NCBI GenBank assembly: GCA_024234265.1
Contig: JACKOM010000008.1
Coordinates: 69,526 to 133,525, forward strand
DNA: 64,000 bases
Direction: 5' to 3'
Origin: Oceanospirillaceae bacterium
GTDB taxonomy: Bacteria > Pseudomonadota > Gammaproteobacteria > Pseudomonadales > Oceanobacteraceae
The notes below the pieces were generated by a model, which did not search any database, was not told the DNA's origin, and saw nothing but the letters and a program-made list of their open reading frames with translations. Shown here one piece after another: positions 37,034 to 46,757 of the stretch (within the stretch, counting starts at the first letter, position 1; the number at the start of each line of letters is the position of its first letter). The position numbers were made by a program, and so were the translations under genes.

Positions 37034-37039
37034 ATGAAA

Positions 37040-37075
37040 ACCGTCAAATCACGTATTAAAGCGTGATCTGACGGT
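37040..37075 (-). terminator. terminator after PIN-PhoH gene
   Basis: ACCGTCAAATCACG pairs with CGTGATCTGACGGT (one mismatch) around an 8-base loop. On the minus strand TTTTC follows. It overlaps no gene and lies 6 bp beyond the PIN-PhoH stop. Confidence 0.65.
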
Positions 37076-37080
37076 GGGTT

Positions 37081-38454
37081 TTACAGGTGAGATTCGGCGT
37101 ATTCCGCCAGAATTGAACGGGGTACACCAACCAGCTGCAGCATGCCGCCATGGCTGAAACCACGGAAACGTTCACTCAGATAGGTAAGGCCCGAACTCAT
37201 ATAGTTGAGATAGGGGGTATCAATCTGAGCAAGGTTACCAAGGCATACCACTTTAGAGCCTTGCCCTGCACGGGTGATGATGGTTTTCATCTGGTGGGGG
37301 GTGAGGTTCTGGCTTTCATCAATAATGATCAGGGATTTCTGAAAACTGCGCCCGCGTATGTAGTTCAGGGACTTAAACTGCAGGGGCACCTTCTGCAGTA
37401 TGTAATCGATACTGCTGTGGGTGTTTTCATCATCCATGTGCAGGGCTTCGAGGTTATCGGTAATTGCCCCCAGCCAGGGTTCCATTTTTTCCGCTTCAGT
37501 ACCCGGTAAAAAGCCGATGTCTTCATCCAGGCCGCGGGTGCTGCGCGTCGCGATAATATGCCGGTACATATGTTTCTGAACGGTCATTTCGATGGCTGCC
37601 GCCAGAGCCAGAATGGTTTTACCTGAACCCGCTGCGCCCGTAAGGTTGACCAGGTGAATATCCGGGTCGAGTAATAAATACAAGGCAATTGCCTGGTGAA
37701 TATCCCGTGGTTTTAAGCCCCAGGCTTGTTGTTGCATCAGATGATCGGCTGGCAGATCAAGCAGGTGAACCTTGCGTTCATCCATGCTCAGTACCCGCCC
37801 GACAAAACCCTGCTCATCAATTAAAAACTCATTAACGTAAATATCGGCGGGCAAGGCTTTGCGCGGTAATACATGCAAGGTGCCACTTTTATGGTGCTGG
37901 GTTTCTACGCGTTCTATGGATTCCCAGAACGAGCCGGGGAAAACCCGGTAACCCTTGGTAACGGATTCAATATTATCGACCAGCTGATCGTTTTGGTAAT
38001 CCTCTGCTTCTATGCCGCAGCCCCGCGCTTTGAGGCGCATATTGATATCTTTACTGACCAGAATCAGATGGGTTTTGGGACGCGATTGCTGGTAGAGGCC
38101 CAGGCTGTTAATGATTTTATTATCGTTCAGATCGTTGGGCAGCATGGCCTGCTGCATGGGGCGGTCAAGGTTGATACTGAGGTAACCGCGGCTGCGGCCT
38201 TTGCCGCGTGTGATAGGCACTCCATCGGCAATTTCTTCCGGGCTTGCATCACCAATAATTTCATCAATCAGGCGGATTGCCTGGCGGCATTCCGCGGCGA
38301 CACTCGATTTACCAACTTTTAATTTGTCCAGTTCTTCCAGAACTGTCATGGGGATAACAACGGTGTGTTCTTCGAATTTGAGAAGGGCGGTTGGATCGTG
38401 AATCAGGACATTTGTATCAAGAACGTATGCTTTGGTACGTCTTTTTGCAGCCAT
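37081..38454 (-). CDS. PIN-PhoH fusion ATPase (PhoH2 type)
   Basis: 457 residues: an N-terminal PIN nuclease domain (AYVLDTNVLIHDP at about 8-20; LEELDKLK; acidic residues retained) joined to a C-terminal PhoH ATPase (Walker A GAAGSGKT near 253; IIDESQNL as Walker B). Known PhoH2 proteins couple RNA unwinding to RNase activity. AGGAGAGG precedes ATG 38454, preferred over 38556. Single gene with its own terminator. Confidence 0.9.
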   Translation of the reverse strand: MAAKRRTKAYVLDTNVLIHDPTALLKFEEHTVVIPMTVLEELDKLKVGKSSVAAECRQAIRLIDEIIGDASPEEIADGVPITRGKGRSRGYLSINLDRPMQQAMLPNDLNDNKIINSLGLYQQSRPKTHLILVSKDINMRLKARGCGIEAEDYQNDQLVDNIESVTKGYRVFPGSFWESIERVETQHHKSGTLHVLPRKALPADIYVNEFLIDEQGFVGRVLSMDERKVHLLDLPADHLMQQQAWGLKPRDIHQAIALYLLLDPDIHLVNLTGAAGSGKTILALAAAIEMTVQKHMYRHIIATRSTRGLDEDIGFLPGTEAEKMEPWLGAITDNLEALHMDDENTHSSIDYILQKVPLQFKSLNYIRGRSFQKSLIIIDESQNLTPHQMKTIITRAGQGSKVVCLGNLAQIDTPYLNYMSSGLTYLSERFRGFSHGGMLQLVGVPRSILAEYAESHL

Positions 38455-38633
38455 TCGACCTCTCCTAGTCTGCCGGTAACATCCTCTTCCATTCAACGGC
38501 CGGAGGGGGATGAAATCAAGGCTTTTTTGCATAATTTCCGTATGCTTTATTGGCAATAAAAAATAACTACAAAATACATTTTTAGACTGTTAAATTATTT
38601 GCCCTGCCATATTGTTACAGTCTGTAACGGCCC

Positions 38634-38663
38634 GCAAATCACCTGCTGCGGCAGGTGATTTGC
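38634..38663. promoter_or_regulatory. 13-bp perfect inverted repeat before hybrid kinase
   Basis: GCAAATCACCTGC - TGCG - GCAGGTGATTTGC, 35 bp upstream of the kinase start. There is no T run, so it is more likely an operator or leader hairpin than a terminator. Confidence 0.45.
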
Positions 38664-38697
38664 CAGATTTGTCTATACTCAAGCCATCTTTCTGAAT

Positions 38698-41352
38698 GTG
38701 TGGCCCGGGTACATGGTGTCTGCGGTTTCTGCGAAATCTTCTGAGGTTAGGAGCAATTACCCCCTGCGGATAACCGGCTGCATGATGGCGCTGGTTGTTC
38801 ACCTATTTTTGTTTTGGGGTAAGGGTGAAACATGGCTATGGCTGTATGTGGTATTCCACTCTCTTATTTATCCTCATCTTATTTTTATCGTATCTGAAAA
38901 ATCCCAGGATGAAATCCGTAATATATTATTCGATTCATTTTTATATGGCGTATGTGTTGCTTTGTGGGGATTTAATCCGCTCTTAAGTGCAATGTTTATC
39001 GGTGCACTTTTAATGACAAATGCGGCGGCTGGTGGTGTCAGACTTTTTGTGCAAGGTGTTGGGGTTTTGATTGCTGGCTCTTTGTGCTCTTTGTTATTTT
39101 ATGGGGTTTATTTTCGTTCTGAAATATCAATTTTATTGTCACTTATAATTCTTTTTGGGTTGACAGCTTATACAAGTAGTCTTGGTTTTTCGGTTTATAA
39201 AGTAAGTCGAAAATTAATTAAGGCGAAACATAATCTTGAGAGGCAGCAGAATGATCTTATAAGTGTAAGTTCTCTGGCTGAGGCAGTTAATTCAACACTT
39301 GATATAAACAGTATTATGCAGATGGTTATTCGCCATCTTCAGGTGCGTTATAATTTTGAGCAGATATACATCACGATTGTGAATGAAGGAGAAGGGGTTC
39401 TTGAAATTCTCGGTACCTATGGAGATACGGTTACGGCAGAAGAAAAAGCATATTTTGAATCCATGAAAATGCCACTCGATGAAGACAATCCCAGTTTATT
39501 TGTTAAGAGTCTGCGTAAAAACAGAATTCTCTATCTGCAGAATATAAAACCAGAAGATATGGCCAATGCGTCAGCTACGGATAAGCATCTGTACGAAACA
39601 AAACCCTCCAGAACCATTGTATATTTCCCTCTCTCGGTACAAGGCAAAGTCATTGCCGGCATGGGGTTTATTAATTATCACGAAGTAACGGCACTGGATG
39701 ATGAGGATTTTAAAAAAATTAGCAGTTATTTGGTGCAGGTGGCTACCGGTATCCGTAATGCGCAGCTGTATCAGCAAGCCAAAGAAGCTATGCATCGCGC
39801 GCAGCAGGCGCAAATTGAAGCGGAATCATCAGAAATGGCTAAAGGTAACTTTCTTGCCAATATGAGCCATGAAATCCGAACGCCCATGACGGCTATTATT
39901 GGTTATTCGGAAGCCTTGTTGGATGTTGATGTCAGCGAAACAGAAAAAAAACAATTTGTCGAAATCATTATTCGTAGTGGTAAACACCTTCTGACTGTGA
40001 TTAACGATATCCTTGATATTTCGAAAATTGAAGCCAATAAAATTGAGGTTGAATCTATTCCCATTGGTCTTGCGGATTTGGTTGAGGATTTAAAATCCCA
40101 TATGGGTCTAAAGGCTGCGGAGAAAGGGTTAAAATTTTCTGTAGAATGTGAATTTCCCTTGCCGATTGAATTTATAAGTGACCCTACCCGCATAAAACAA
40201 ATACTGTTTAATGTGAGTAATAACGCAGTTAAATTTACTGAGCATGGTTATGTGCGTGTGGCTATTGCTTGCGATCAAGGAATGCTGGAATTTCGTGTAT
40301 CGGATTCCGGTATTGGTATTAATGATGAGCAGCGTAATCGTTTGTTTGCAGCCTTTACCCAGGCGGATACATCCACAACCCGGCACTATGGTGGTACCGG
40401 ATTAGGTTTGTATATTTCCAGGCAGCTGGCCCGGTTGTTGGGTGGTGATCTCACCGTAAAGAGTGTAGAGCATGAAGGTAGTACATTTATTTTGCGTATT
40501 CCCTGCAGAACAGGTAATGGGAAGCAATATTTATCGGTAGAAGAATTTACCGCGGGTGTTGGTCATGGACTTGATTCCCAGCTTGATTTTCCGTCGTTAA
40601 TGGGCCACGTCCTGGTTGCCGATGACAACCCCGATAATCAGATGCTGATTCGCCGTCTGCTCGAGCAATGTGGTTTAACACTGGAACTTGCCGGGAATGG
40701 TGCACAAGCCCTTGAACGCCTAAAAACCTCGAAATTTGATTTATTGATTCTGGATATACAGATGCCGGTCATGGGGGGGGAAGAGGTGTTGCAAACATTG
40801 CGCGCACAGGGTTATGACAAACCTGTTATTGCTTTTACCGCCAACGTGATGAAACAACAGGTGCAGAATTATCTGCAATTGGGTTTTTCCAATGTGCTGG
40901 CTAAACCTTTGATTCGCAAAAATTTATTTACATTATTAGAAGAATATTTGCCCCATCAGCAACGCCAGCTAAGTGGTCGTGTACTGGTGGTGGAAGACAA
41001 TCCGGTGAACCAAAAAGTGGTCAGCCGCCTGTTACAAAAGATCAGCCCGGATTTGCAAATCAGCCTGGTGGATGACGGGCAACAAGCGCTGGATTTTCTC
41101 GCGCAGCAGATGGTTGATCTGGTGCTGCTGGATATGCAAATGCCCGTATTAAATGGCCTGGAAACCTTGCTGGCCATCCGTGCCCGCCAGTATCCCTGCC
41201 ATGTGTATATGCTCACGGGCAATACGGACAGCGCAGATATGCACACCTGTATGGAGAGCGGTGCGGAGGGGTATTTATTCAAACCGATTGACCGTGCCAG
41301 GTTGACCAGCGTTGTGCACCAGCATCTCAGCGGTACAAAAGCCTCAGATTAA
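38698..41352 (+). CDS. MASE2-GAF hybrid histidine kinase with two receivers
   Basis: 884 residues: MASE2 membrane sensor (about 15-165; starts RSNYPLRITG), GAF (about 195-345), HisKA with phospho-His in ANMSHEIRTPM, HATPase (NNAVKFTEHG, DSGIGI, GGTGLGL), then two receivers, each with the acceptor Asp (LLILDIQMPVMGG; LVLLDMQMPVLNG) and Lys (AKPL; FKPID). MASE2 is better known from diguanylate cyclases. The start is GTG 38698 or ATG 38713; neither has a strong ribosome site. No phosphotransfer protein is adjacent. Confidence 0.88.
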   Translation: MWPGYMVSAVSAKSSEVRSNYPLRITGCMMALVVHLFLFWGKGETWLWLYVVFHSLIYPHLIFIVSEKSQDEIRNILFDSFLYGVCVALWGFNPLLSAMFIGALLMTNAAAGGVRLFVQGVGVLIAGSLCSLLFYGVYFRSEISILLSLIILFGLTAYTSSLGFSVYKVSRKLIKAKHNLERQQNDLISVSSLAEAVNSTLDINSIMQMVIRHLQVRYNFEQIYITIVNEGEGVLEILGTYGDTVTAEEKAYFESMKMPLDEDNPSLFVKSLRKNRILYLQNIKPEDMANASATDKHLYETKPSRTIVYFPLSVQGKVIAGMGFINYHEVTALDDEDFKKISSYLVQVATGIRNAQLYQQAKEAMHRAQQAQIEAESSEMAKGNFLANMSHEIRTPMTAIIGYSEALLDVDVSETEKKQFVEIIIRSGKHLLTVINDILDISKIEANKIEVESIPIGLADLVEDLKSHMGLKAAEKGLKFSVECEFPLPIEFISDPTRIKQILFNVSNNAVKFTEHGYVRVAIACDQGMLEFRVSDSGIGINDEQRNRLFAAFTQADTSTTRHYGGTGLGLYISRQLARLLGGDLTVKSVEHEGSTFILRIPCRTGNGKQYLSVEEFTAGVGHGLDSQLDFPSLMGHVLVADDNPDNQMLIRRLLEQCGLTLELAGNGAQALERLKTSKFDLLILDIQMPVMGGEEVLQTLRAQGYDKPVIAFTANVMKQQVQNYLQLGFSNVLAKPLIRKNLFTLLEEYLPHQQRQLSGRVLVVEDNPVNQKVVSRLLQKISPDLQISLVDDGQQALDFLAQQMVDLVLLDMQMPVLNGLETLLAIRARQYPCHVYMLTGNTDSADMHTCMESGAEGYLFKPIDRARLTSVVHQHLSGTKASD

Positions 41353-41424
41353 TCCTGTTTCCTCTGGCAGGGCCGGAGTTAGCTGTGCATAATGGCCGGC
41401 ATAAAAATAAACAGGAAGCCTGCC

Positions 41425-41853
41425 ATGAAATTCTTTGCCATTTTACTCAGCCTGTTCATCAGTGCCCCTTTATTCGCATCCCCCTCAGTTGAAGGTCTGT
41501 GGACCACGATTGATGACAACACGGGTAAACCCCGTGGTCAGGTCGAGCTGTACCGCGTGGGTGACGAATTACGTGGCAAAGTGGTCAGCATTATCGACCC
41601 GGATGCCAAACACGTGTGTGATGCTTGCCCGCCACCGTTCAGCGGTAAACCTGTGCAGGGTCTGGAATTTATGTGGGGCCTGAAAGAAAAAGAAGGTACC
41701 TGGCAGGACGGCCAAATTCTCGACCCTAAAACCGGTGATATTTATAAAAGCCGCGTTGTGATTTCGGATGATGGCCAATCCTTGGATGTGCGCGGTTATA
41801 CCGGTTTCACTTTGCTTGGACGCTCCCAGACCTGGGTGCGTAAGGCTCAATAA
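41425..41853 (+). CDS. DUF2147 secreted protein
   Basis: 142 residues: signal peptide ending LFAS, then the DUF2147 lipocalin-like domain (VEGLWTTIDDNTGKPRG, CDACPPPFSGKPVQG, GYTGFTLLGRSQTW). Two Cys in CDAC could form a disulfide or bind metal. Periplasmic; role unknown. AGGAA precedes ATG 41425. It sits 72 bp after the MASE2 kinase and ends 4 bp from the convergent MASE1 kinase stop. Confidence 0.87.
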   Translation: MKFFAILLSLFISAPLFASPSVEGLWTTIDDNTGKPRGQVELYRVGDELRGKVVSIIDPDAKHVCDACPPPFSGKPVQGLEFMWGLKEKEGTWQDGQILDPKTGDIYKSRVVISDDGQSLDVRGYTGFTLLGRSQTWVRKAQ

Positions 41854-41857
41854 TAGA

Positions 41858-44554
41858 TCAGTGCCGCAGCCAACGGCTGATGGCATCCTGTAATGCTGAG
41901 TAGGTGATGGGTTTGGTCAGGTAGTCATCCATCCCTGCTTGCAGCGCTTTCTGTTTATCTTCATCCAGTGCATTTGCGGATAAGCCTATCAGCGGAATGT
42001 TTTTCAGTTTTTCATCTGCTTTTATTTGCCGGGTTGCCTCAAGGCCATCCATTACCGGCATTTGAATATCCATAAAAATTAAATCGGTCTGCGGATTTTC
42101 CCGCAGGTACTCCACGGCTTCCTGACCGTTATTACAGTGCTGCACCGTATGTTGCATATCCTCCAGTAAGCCTGCCATGACTTCAGCATTAATAATGTTA
42201 TCTTCCACTACAAGGATATTGGCATTTTTTACGGGTGTAGTAGCTGCTTGGGCAGCCCGAATATTAATTCGTGCCCGTTTGACCAGTATAGAAAACTCAA
42301 AATGACTGCCTTTGCCATACTGGCTTTTTACCGATAATTCTCCGCCCATGGCTCTAACCAAATGCTGGCAGATAACCAACCCCAGCCCTGAGCCGCCATA
42401 CTTTCGGGTTGTGGATGCATCGGCCTGGCTGAAAGGTTTGAAAAGTTTGGCGAGATCTTCGGTTTTTATTCCAATGCCGCTATCTTCTATGTTGAATATC
42501 AGTCGCACAGTATCCTTATCTGGAAAAGCATAAGTGAAATTCAGGCTGATTTTGCCTTTTTCTGTGAACTTAACTGCGTTATTCAGCAAGTTGATAAGCA
42601 CCTGCTGTAAACGCAGAGGATCGCCCAGCAGAGTTGGCAGACCATTTACCTGGCCAGTCTGTATATATTGGATATTCTTCAGATGTGCTGTAGTCGAAAT
42701 CATGTCATAGGTCGTGTGTAAAATGTCCTGTAAGTTAAAGGGTATTTCTTCAAGATGGAGTTTGTCTGCTTCTATCTTGGAAACATCCAGAATGTCATTG
42801 ATGATGCCAAGCAGTAAATTTGATGTTCGTTGTGCTTTGCCGATAAAATTTTGCATTTTTGCAGGGTCGGTAGTTTTTTCTGCAAGTGTCAACATGCCGA
42901 TAATGCCATTAAGGGGGGTACGTAATTCATGGCTCATATTCGCCAAAAATTCGCTTTTGGCCCGGCTGCTGACATCGGCTTTATGACGGGCTTCTTCAAG
43001 AGCCAGTGTTTTATTGGAAACTTCCTTTTCAACAAGATCAGTAATGCCAGTAAGAATAAGCAAAAATGCGGTCAGTAGTACAATAAAGATTAATCCTCCG
43101 GTTAGTATGTACCACGATGTCCAGTCTTTGTTCTCGTAAAAATATTGCTCATCAATGTTAAAATTTATTTCCCATATTCTGTCGGCTACATTTATTTTTA
43201 TGGAGTTGTTAATTGTTGAATTTCCGCTTCCTGTCTTGAAGAGTAATGATTTTTCTGCAGGACTTGATATGTCTGATATCTCGATGTCAATTTTTTCGGC
43301 ATAAACTTTAGGTAGTGCATACTCAATAATATCGTTTATTTTCATTACGCCGAGCGAGTATCCCCTGATATTATCTATGCCTGTCTTGTTGGGTTGAATC
43401 ATAATTGGGGCGAGGTAAAGAAATGCCTTTTGGTTGTTGCTTTGTACCAATGTTATCGGTGCTGAGCAGGCTGCAAGCCCTGTATTTATAGTTTTTTCGA
43501 TTACGGCTTTACGTACTTCTTCTGAATATAAATCGAAGCCAATAACCTTTTCACTATTAAGTAATGGGTAAGCATAATATACGGGAAAATATACTTCCTT
43601 TTGAAGTGAAGGAATAAGTTCTCCGTAGGTGTTTTTCTGTCGAAATGAAAAGTTATCTATGCCATCTTTATGAGCATGGAATTCATAGAATTCCCGCTCA
43701 TTCGCTGTTACTTTTGGAATCCATTCAACAGCGCTTAAGCCATTTTGGAAGGCCATAAGCTTTGACGAGAACTGAATGAATTCATCCCGCGTGACATCGT
43801 TTGATGCCTGAAATAGCGCGCTTAACATGTCAACCTGATGCATTGCATCGCGTAGATGTATTTGCAGATTTGTTGCTATCGCGTTGCTTTGATATTCAAA
43901 TTCGCTGTTTATTTTTTTAGTTGTATTATCTTTTGCTAGGAAAAAAATAGCGCTGATCATGCAGAAACTAAGCAGTAATAAGGGGATTACGCGCATTTTT
44001 CGCGAGAACTGCTGTTGTCGGTTAAATAGCAGCAATAAAATGGGAGTGAAAATCATGATTCCGATGGCATCCCCTATCCACCAGGTCAGCCAGGAAAAGG
44101 CTACTGCATCACTACGAATAACATTACTCAGGTACAAAATCCCGGTGCCCACGGAGCAGGATATGGTGCTGCTGAATATGCCGGCATAAATCAAAAATTG
44201 CAGAACATCCCTGGCGCTCATTATCAGATAGGGCGGTTGCATCACTTTGTTCAGTAACCAGCGTCCGCAGAAAGCCTGTAACATGGCACCACAACCAATA
44301 GCGGCCGGCATAAGCAGGGACCAGGCCCCATCGGATAACAAATAGGCGCGGGAAATCCACAGATTGACCGCGACAGAACCAAGCCCAACACCCAGCAAAC
44401 TGCTGCCCGGCATTAATAAAACACAGGTGAGTGCAATCCCCGAGGCAGGCCAGACTGCGCTGGCAAACCCCGGTGGTATGGCAAATTGCGTTCCGGCAAG
44501 TCCCGCCAGGAAATAGGCCACTGCAGCAATCAATACGGTTTTAAGCTGATTCAT
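41858..44554 (-). CDS. MASE1-CHASE hybrid histidine kinase
   Basis: 898 residues: MASE1 (about 1-205; AVWPASGIALTCVLL), CHASE periplasmic sensor (about 230-445), membrane helix near 480-505, HisKA (ANMSHELRTPLNGIIGML), HATPase (NNAVKFTEKG, DSGIGI, GGSGLGL), one receiver with TDLIFMDIQMPVMDG and TKPI. CHASE domains sense small extracellular ligands. Start ATG 44554 is used, because the longer frame to 44647 runs back through the terminator at 44609-44632. No output protein adjacent. Confidence 0.9.
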   Translation of the reverse strand: MNQLKTVLIAAVAYFLAGLAGTQFAIPPGFASAVWPASGIALTCVLLMPGSSLLGVGLGSVAVNLWISRAYLLSDGAWSLLMPAAIGCGAMLQAFCGRWLLNKVMQPPYLIMSARDVLQFLIYAGIFSSTISCSVGTGILYLSNVIRSDAVAFSWLTWWIGDAIGIMIFTPILLLLFNRQQQFSRKMRVIPLLLLSFCMISAIFFLAKDNTTKKINSEFEYQSNAIATNLQIHLRDAMHQVDMLSALFQASNDVTRDEFIQFSSKLMAFQNGLSAVEWIPKVTANEREFYEFHAHKDGIDNFSFRQKNTYGELIPSLQKEVYFPVYYAYPLLNSEKVIGFDLYSEEVRKAVIEKTINTGLAACSAPITLVQSNNQKAFLYLAPIMIQPNKTGIDNIRGYSLGVMKINDIIEYALPKVYAEKIDIEISDISSPAEKSLLFKTGSGNSTINNSIKINVADRIWEINFNIDEQYFYENKDWTSWYILTGGLIFIVLLTAFLLILTGITDLVEKEVSNKTLALEEARHKADVSSRAKSEFLANMSHELRTPLNGIIGMLTLAEKTTDPAKMQNFIGKAQRTSNLLLGIINDILDVSKIEADKLHLEEIPFNLQDILHTTYDMISTTAHLKNIQYIQTGQVNGLPTLLGDPLRLQQVLINLLNNAVKFTEKGKISLNFTYAFPDKDTVRLIFNIEDSGIGIKTEDLAKLFKPFSQADASTTRKYGGSGLGLVICQHLVRAMGGELSVKSQYGKGSHFEFSILVKRARINIRAAQAATTPVKNANILVVEDNIINAEVMAGLLEDMQHTVQHCNNGQEAVEYLRENPQTDLIFMDIQMPVMDGLEATRQIKADEKLKNIPLIGLSANALDEDKQKALQAGMDDYLTKPITYSALQDAISRWLRH

Positions 44555-44608
44555 TTTGACACTGAGAAGTAATACCTCTTTCAGTGTAGGCAAGGATATG
44601 ACAGGTAT

Positions 44609-44632
44609 AAAAAAACCCGCGTCAGCGGGTTT
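44609..44632 (-). terminator. terminator after MshEN-motif gene
   Basis: AAACCCGC-GTCA-GCGGGTTT preceded by a run of A (T on the minus strand). It lies 18 bp past the stop of the gene at 44651-45367. Confidence 0.85.
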
Positions 44633-44650
44633 AGTCAGTTTTAACACAGA

Positions 44651-45367
44651 TTATTCGCGGATGCGGATCGTCATGGATGATTCCGGCGAGAACTGAATAT
44701 TCGACACGATCAAATCACCAAAAGCCGGGCCACTGGAGCCCATGACCCTGACATTTTTAAAGCTAATTTCTTCAATCTGACTGGGTAGTGCCACGGTAAT
44801 GCTGCCGTCGGCGTTGAGAGTTTGTTTAGGTTTGCTGGCATCGTAATGCACACCGGAAACCGTCACATCCGCATCAAGCACGCTGCTGAAGGGCATGGCG
44901 AGGGCGGCGAGGTCATCGAGCGGGCCAAGGCCGTTGTCATCACTCTTTTCGCCTTTGAGTTCCTGCACCATGTTGTCCAGGTTGGCCATCAGACGGTTAT
45001 CTGCCTGGCCGGTTACACTGGCCATTTCATCGTCACCTAAGGCGCGCAGGCTGGCGTAATCGCCTTCGAGCTGCTCGATTTTATCGGCTGTGGTGCTGCC
45101 CCAGGCAAATGACATAAAAGGTTGAATCGGGCCGAGTAATACAGCCGCGACAGCGGCAATCAGACGGTAACGGCTTTGGCGTTTAAGGGCGCGGTTGATC
45201 TGGCGCTCTGTCACCATGCCCCAGCTGACTAATACTTCACCCAGACGCAGGCCGCTGCGCGATTGCTCTTTCAGGGCCAGATCAAGTTGTTCGGGGGTGA
45301 TTAAGCCTTTGCGGATTAACAATAAACCCAGGCGGGATTTTGCAGTGCGTTGTTCCTTGATGGACAT
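44651..45367 (-). CDS. membrane-anchored protein with MshEN c-di-GMP-binding motifs
   Basis: 238 residues. Residues 12-35 and 41-64 form two tandem copies of the MshEN signature (RLGxxLxxxGLIxxxQLxxAL and RLGExLxxxGxVxxxxIxxAL, 5 residues apart), which binds c-di-GMP in MshE and PilB-type ATPases. A hydrophobic helix (about 69-88) follows, then about 150 probably extracytoplasmic residues with a beta-rich end and a DDEMASVTGQ motif like that of DUF6160-type secreted proteins. A c-di-GMP receptor that signals across the membrane is the simplest reading. Own terminator; faces trxB. Confidence 0.7.
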   Translation of the reverse strand: MSIKEQRTAKSRLGLLLIRKGLITPEQLDLALKEQSRSGLRLGEVLVSWGMVTERQINRALKRQSRYRLIAAVAAVLLGPIQPFMSFAWGSTTADKIEQLEGDYASLRALGDDEMASVTGQADNRLMANLDNMVQELKGEKSDDNGLGPLDDLAALAMPFSSVLDADVTVSGVHYDASKPKQTLNADGSITVALPSQIEEISFKNVRVMGSSGPAFGDLIVSNIQFSPESSMTIRIRE

Positions 45368-45752
45368 ATCCTATCCTCTGTGATCCTGATCACTGAGTCA
45401 GAGCGTGGATCAGGCTTGAATTTTCAGCAACCACAATGCTTTGACGCTTACTGCAGCGAACTTTTTTGGCTTATTTAACTCATTGATAAGGCTTGTTTTT
45501 CCGCGAATTTGTCTTTTTGTTAAGGTCTGCAACCGGCTGTAAAACCTATAGGGTGGCGCTATCGGCCTGATTGGCGTTTCAGATTGGCTTGCCCGGGCAA
45601 AAAGCGTCTAAAATCCGCTCGGCACTTCTCAATTGTGCATGCTGAAAAAAGGCGCCTTGGGGTTCTTTTTTGTTATAGTAACGGCCCGATGAAATACAGA
45701 GCTTTCAGGAATGGTGTGCATTACCTGAACGTTTTGACTAAAGGAGAACAAG
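45368..45752. other. divergent control region, MshEN gene / trxB
   Basis: 385 bases with no gene. It contains a 12-bp palindrome TTGCCCGGGCAA at 45589-45600 and, nearer trxB, TTGTTATAGTAACGG (about 45670-45685), where TATAGT is a plausible -10 box. AAAGGAGA before ATG 45753 is a strong ribosome site. Confidence 0.4.
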
Positions 45753-46712
45753 ATGGCTGAGCGCCACATTCAATTGTTAATTCTGGGTTCCGGCCCTGCA
45801 GGTTATACCGCCGCTGTTTACGCTGCCCGCGCCAACCTGAATCCTGTGATCATTACCGGCATGCAGATGGGTGGCCAGCTGACCACCACCACAGAAGTGG
45901 ATAACTGGCCCGGTGACGTGGAAGGTGTGCAGGGTCCTGAGCTGATGGAGCGTATGAAGGCCCACGCCGAGCGTTTTAATACCGAAGTGGTGTTTGACCA
46001 TATTCATACTGTGGATCTGAAACAGCGTCCTTTCCGTTTAAGCGGTGATCAGGGTGTATACACCTGTGATGCCCTGATTGTGGCGACCGGTGCCAGCGCA
46101 AAATATCTCGGCCTGGACAGCGAAGAAGCCTTCAAGGGTAAAGGTGTTTCCGCTTGTGCTACCTGCGATGGTTTTTTCTACCGCAAAAAAGAAGTTGCGG
46201 TTATCGGTGGTGGTAACACCGCGGTTGAAGAAGCCCTGTACCTGGCGAACATCGCCAGCAAAGTGCATGTGATTCACCGCCGTGACAGCTTTAAATCCGA
46301 AAAAATTCTGGCGGATAAACTCAAAGAAAAGGCCAACAGCGGCAACGTTGAAATTCACTGGCACAGCGAGCTGGATGAAGTGCTGGGTGACGATATGGGT
46401 GTTACCGGTATCCGTATCCGTGATGTGCGTGATGGCAACACTAAAAATATCGAACTGGCGGGTGTATTCATCGCCATCGGTCACACCCCTAACACCTCTA
46501 TTTTTGAGGGCCAGTTAGAAATGGTGGGTGGTTATCTGAAGGTGAAAACCGGCTCTGAAGGCAACGCCACCGCCACCAGCGTGGAAGGTGTGTTTGCTGC
46601 CGGTGATGTGAGCGATCATATCTACCGCCAGGCGATTACCTCTGCGGGTACAGGTTGTATGGCGGCGCTGGACGCTGAGCGTTACCTGGATAACCTGGCT
46701 AAAAAAGGCTGA
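45753..46712 (+). CDS. trxB: thioredoxin reductase
   Basis: 319 residues, full length. FAD site GSGPAG (11-16), NADPH site GGGNTA, and redox-active CATCDG near 137-142; C-terminal FAAGDV contacts FAD. Transfers electrons from NADPH to thioredoxin in the cytosol. AAAGGAGA lies 8 bp before the ATG. Ends at a bidirectional terminator. Confidence 0.97.
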   Translation: MAERHIQLLILGSGPAGYTAAVYAARANLNPVIITGMQMGGQLTTTTEVDNWPGDVEGVQGPELMERMKAHAERFNTEVVFDHIHTVDLKQRPFRLSGDQGVYTCDALIVATGASAKYLGLDSEEAFKGKGVSACATCDGFFYRKKEVAVIGGGNTAVEEALYLANIASKVHVIHRRDSFKSEKILADKLKEKANSGNVEIHWHSELDEVLGDDMGVTGIRIRDVRDGNTKNIELAGVFIAIGHTPNTSIFEGQLEMVGGYLKVKTGSEGNATATSVEGVFAAGDVSDHIYRQAITSAGTGCMAALDAERYLDNLAKKG

Positions 46713-46721
46713 GTGTATTCC

Positions 46722-46757
46722 CCATAAAAAAAGCCCCGTCAGGGGCTTTTTTTATGG
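46722..46757. terminator. bidirectional terminator, trxB / parvulin
   Basis: AAAAAAAGCCCC-GTCA-GGGGCTTTTTTT within CCAT/ATGG symmetry. It serves both convergent genes; the stop of the parvulin gene (46752) is inside its 3' arm. Confidence 0.9.

Noticed and set aside
45589..45600. TTGCCCGGGCAA palindrome upstream of trxB
   Set aside because: Only 12 bp, one copy, and not adjacent to a recognisable promoter; expected by chance at this length in moderately GC-rich DNA.
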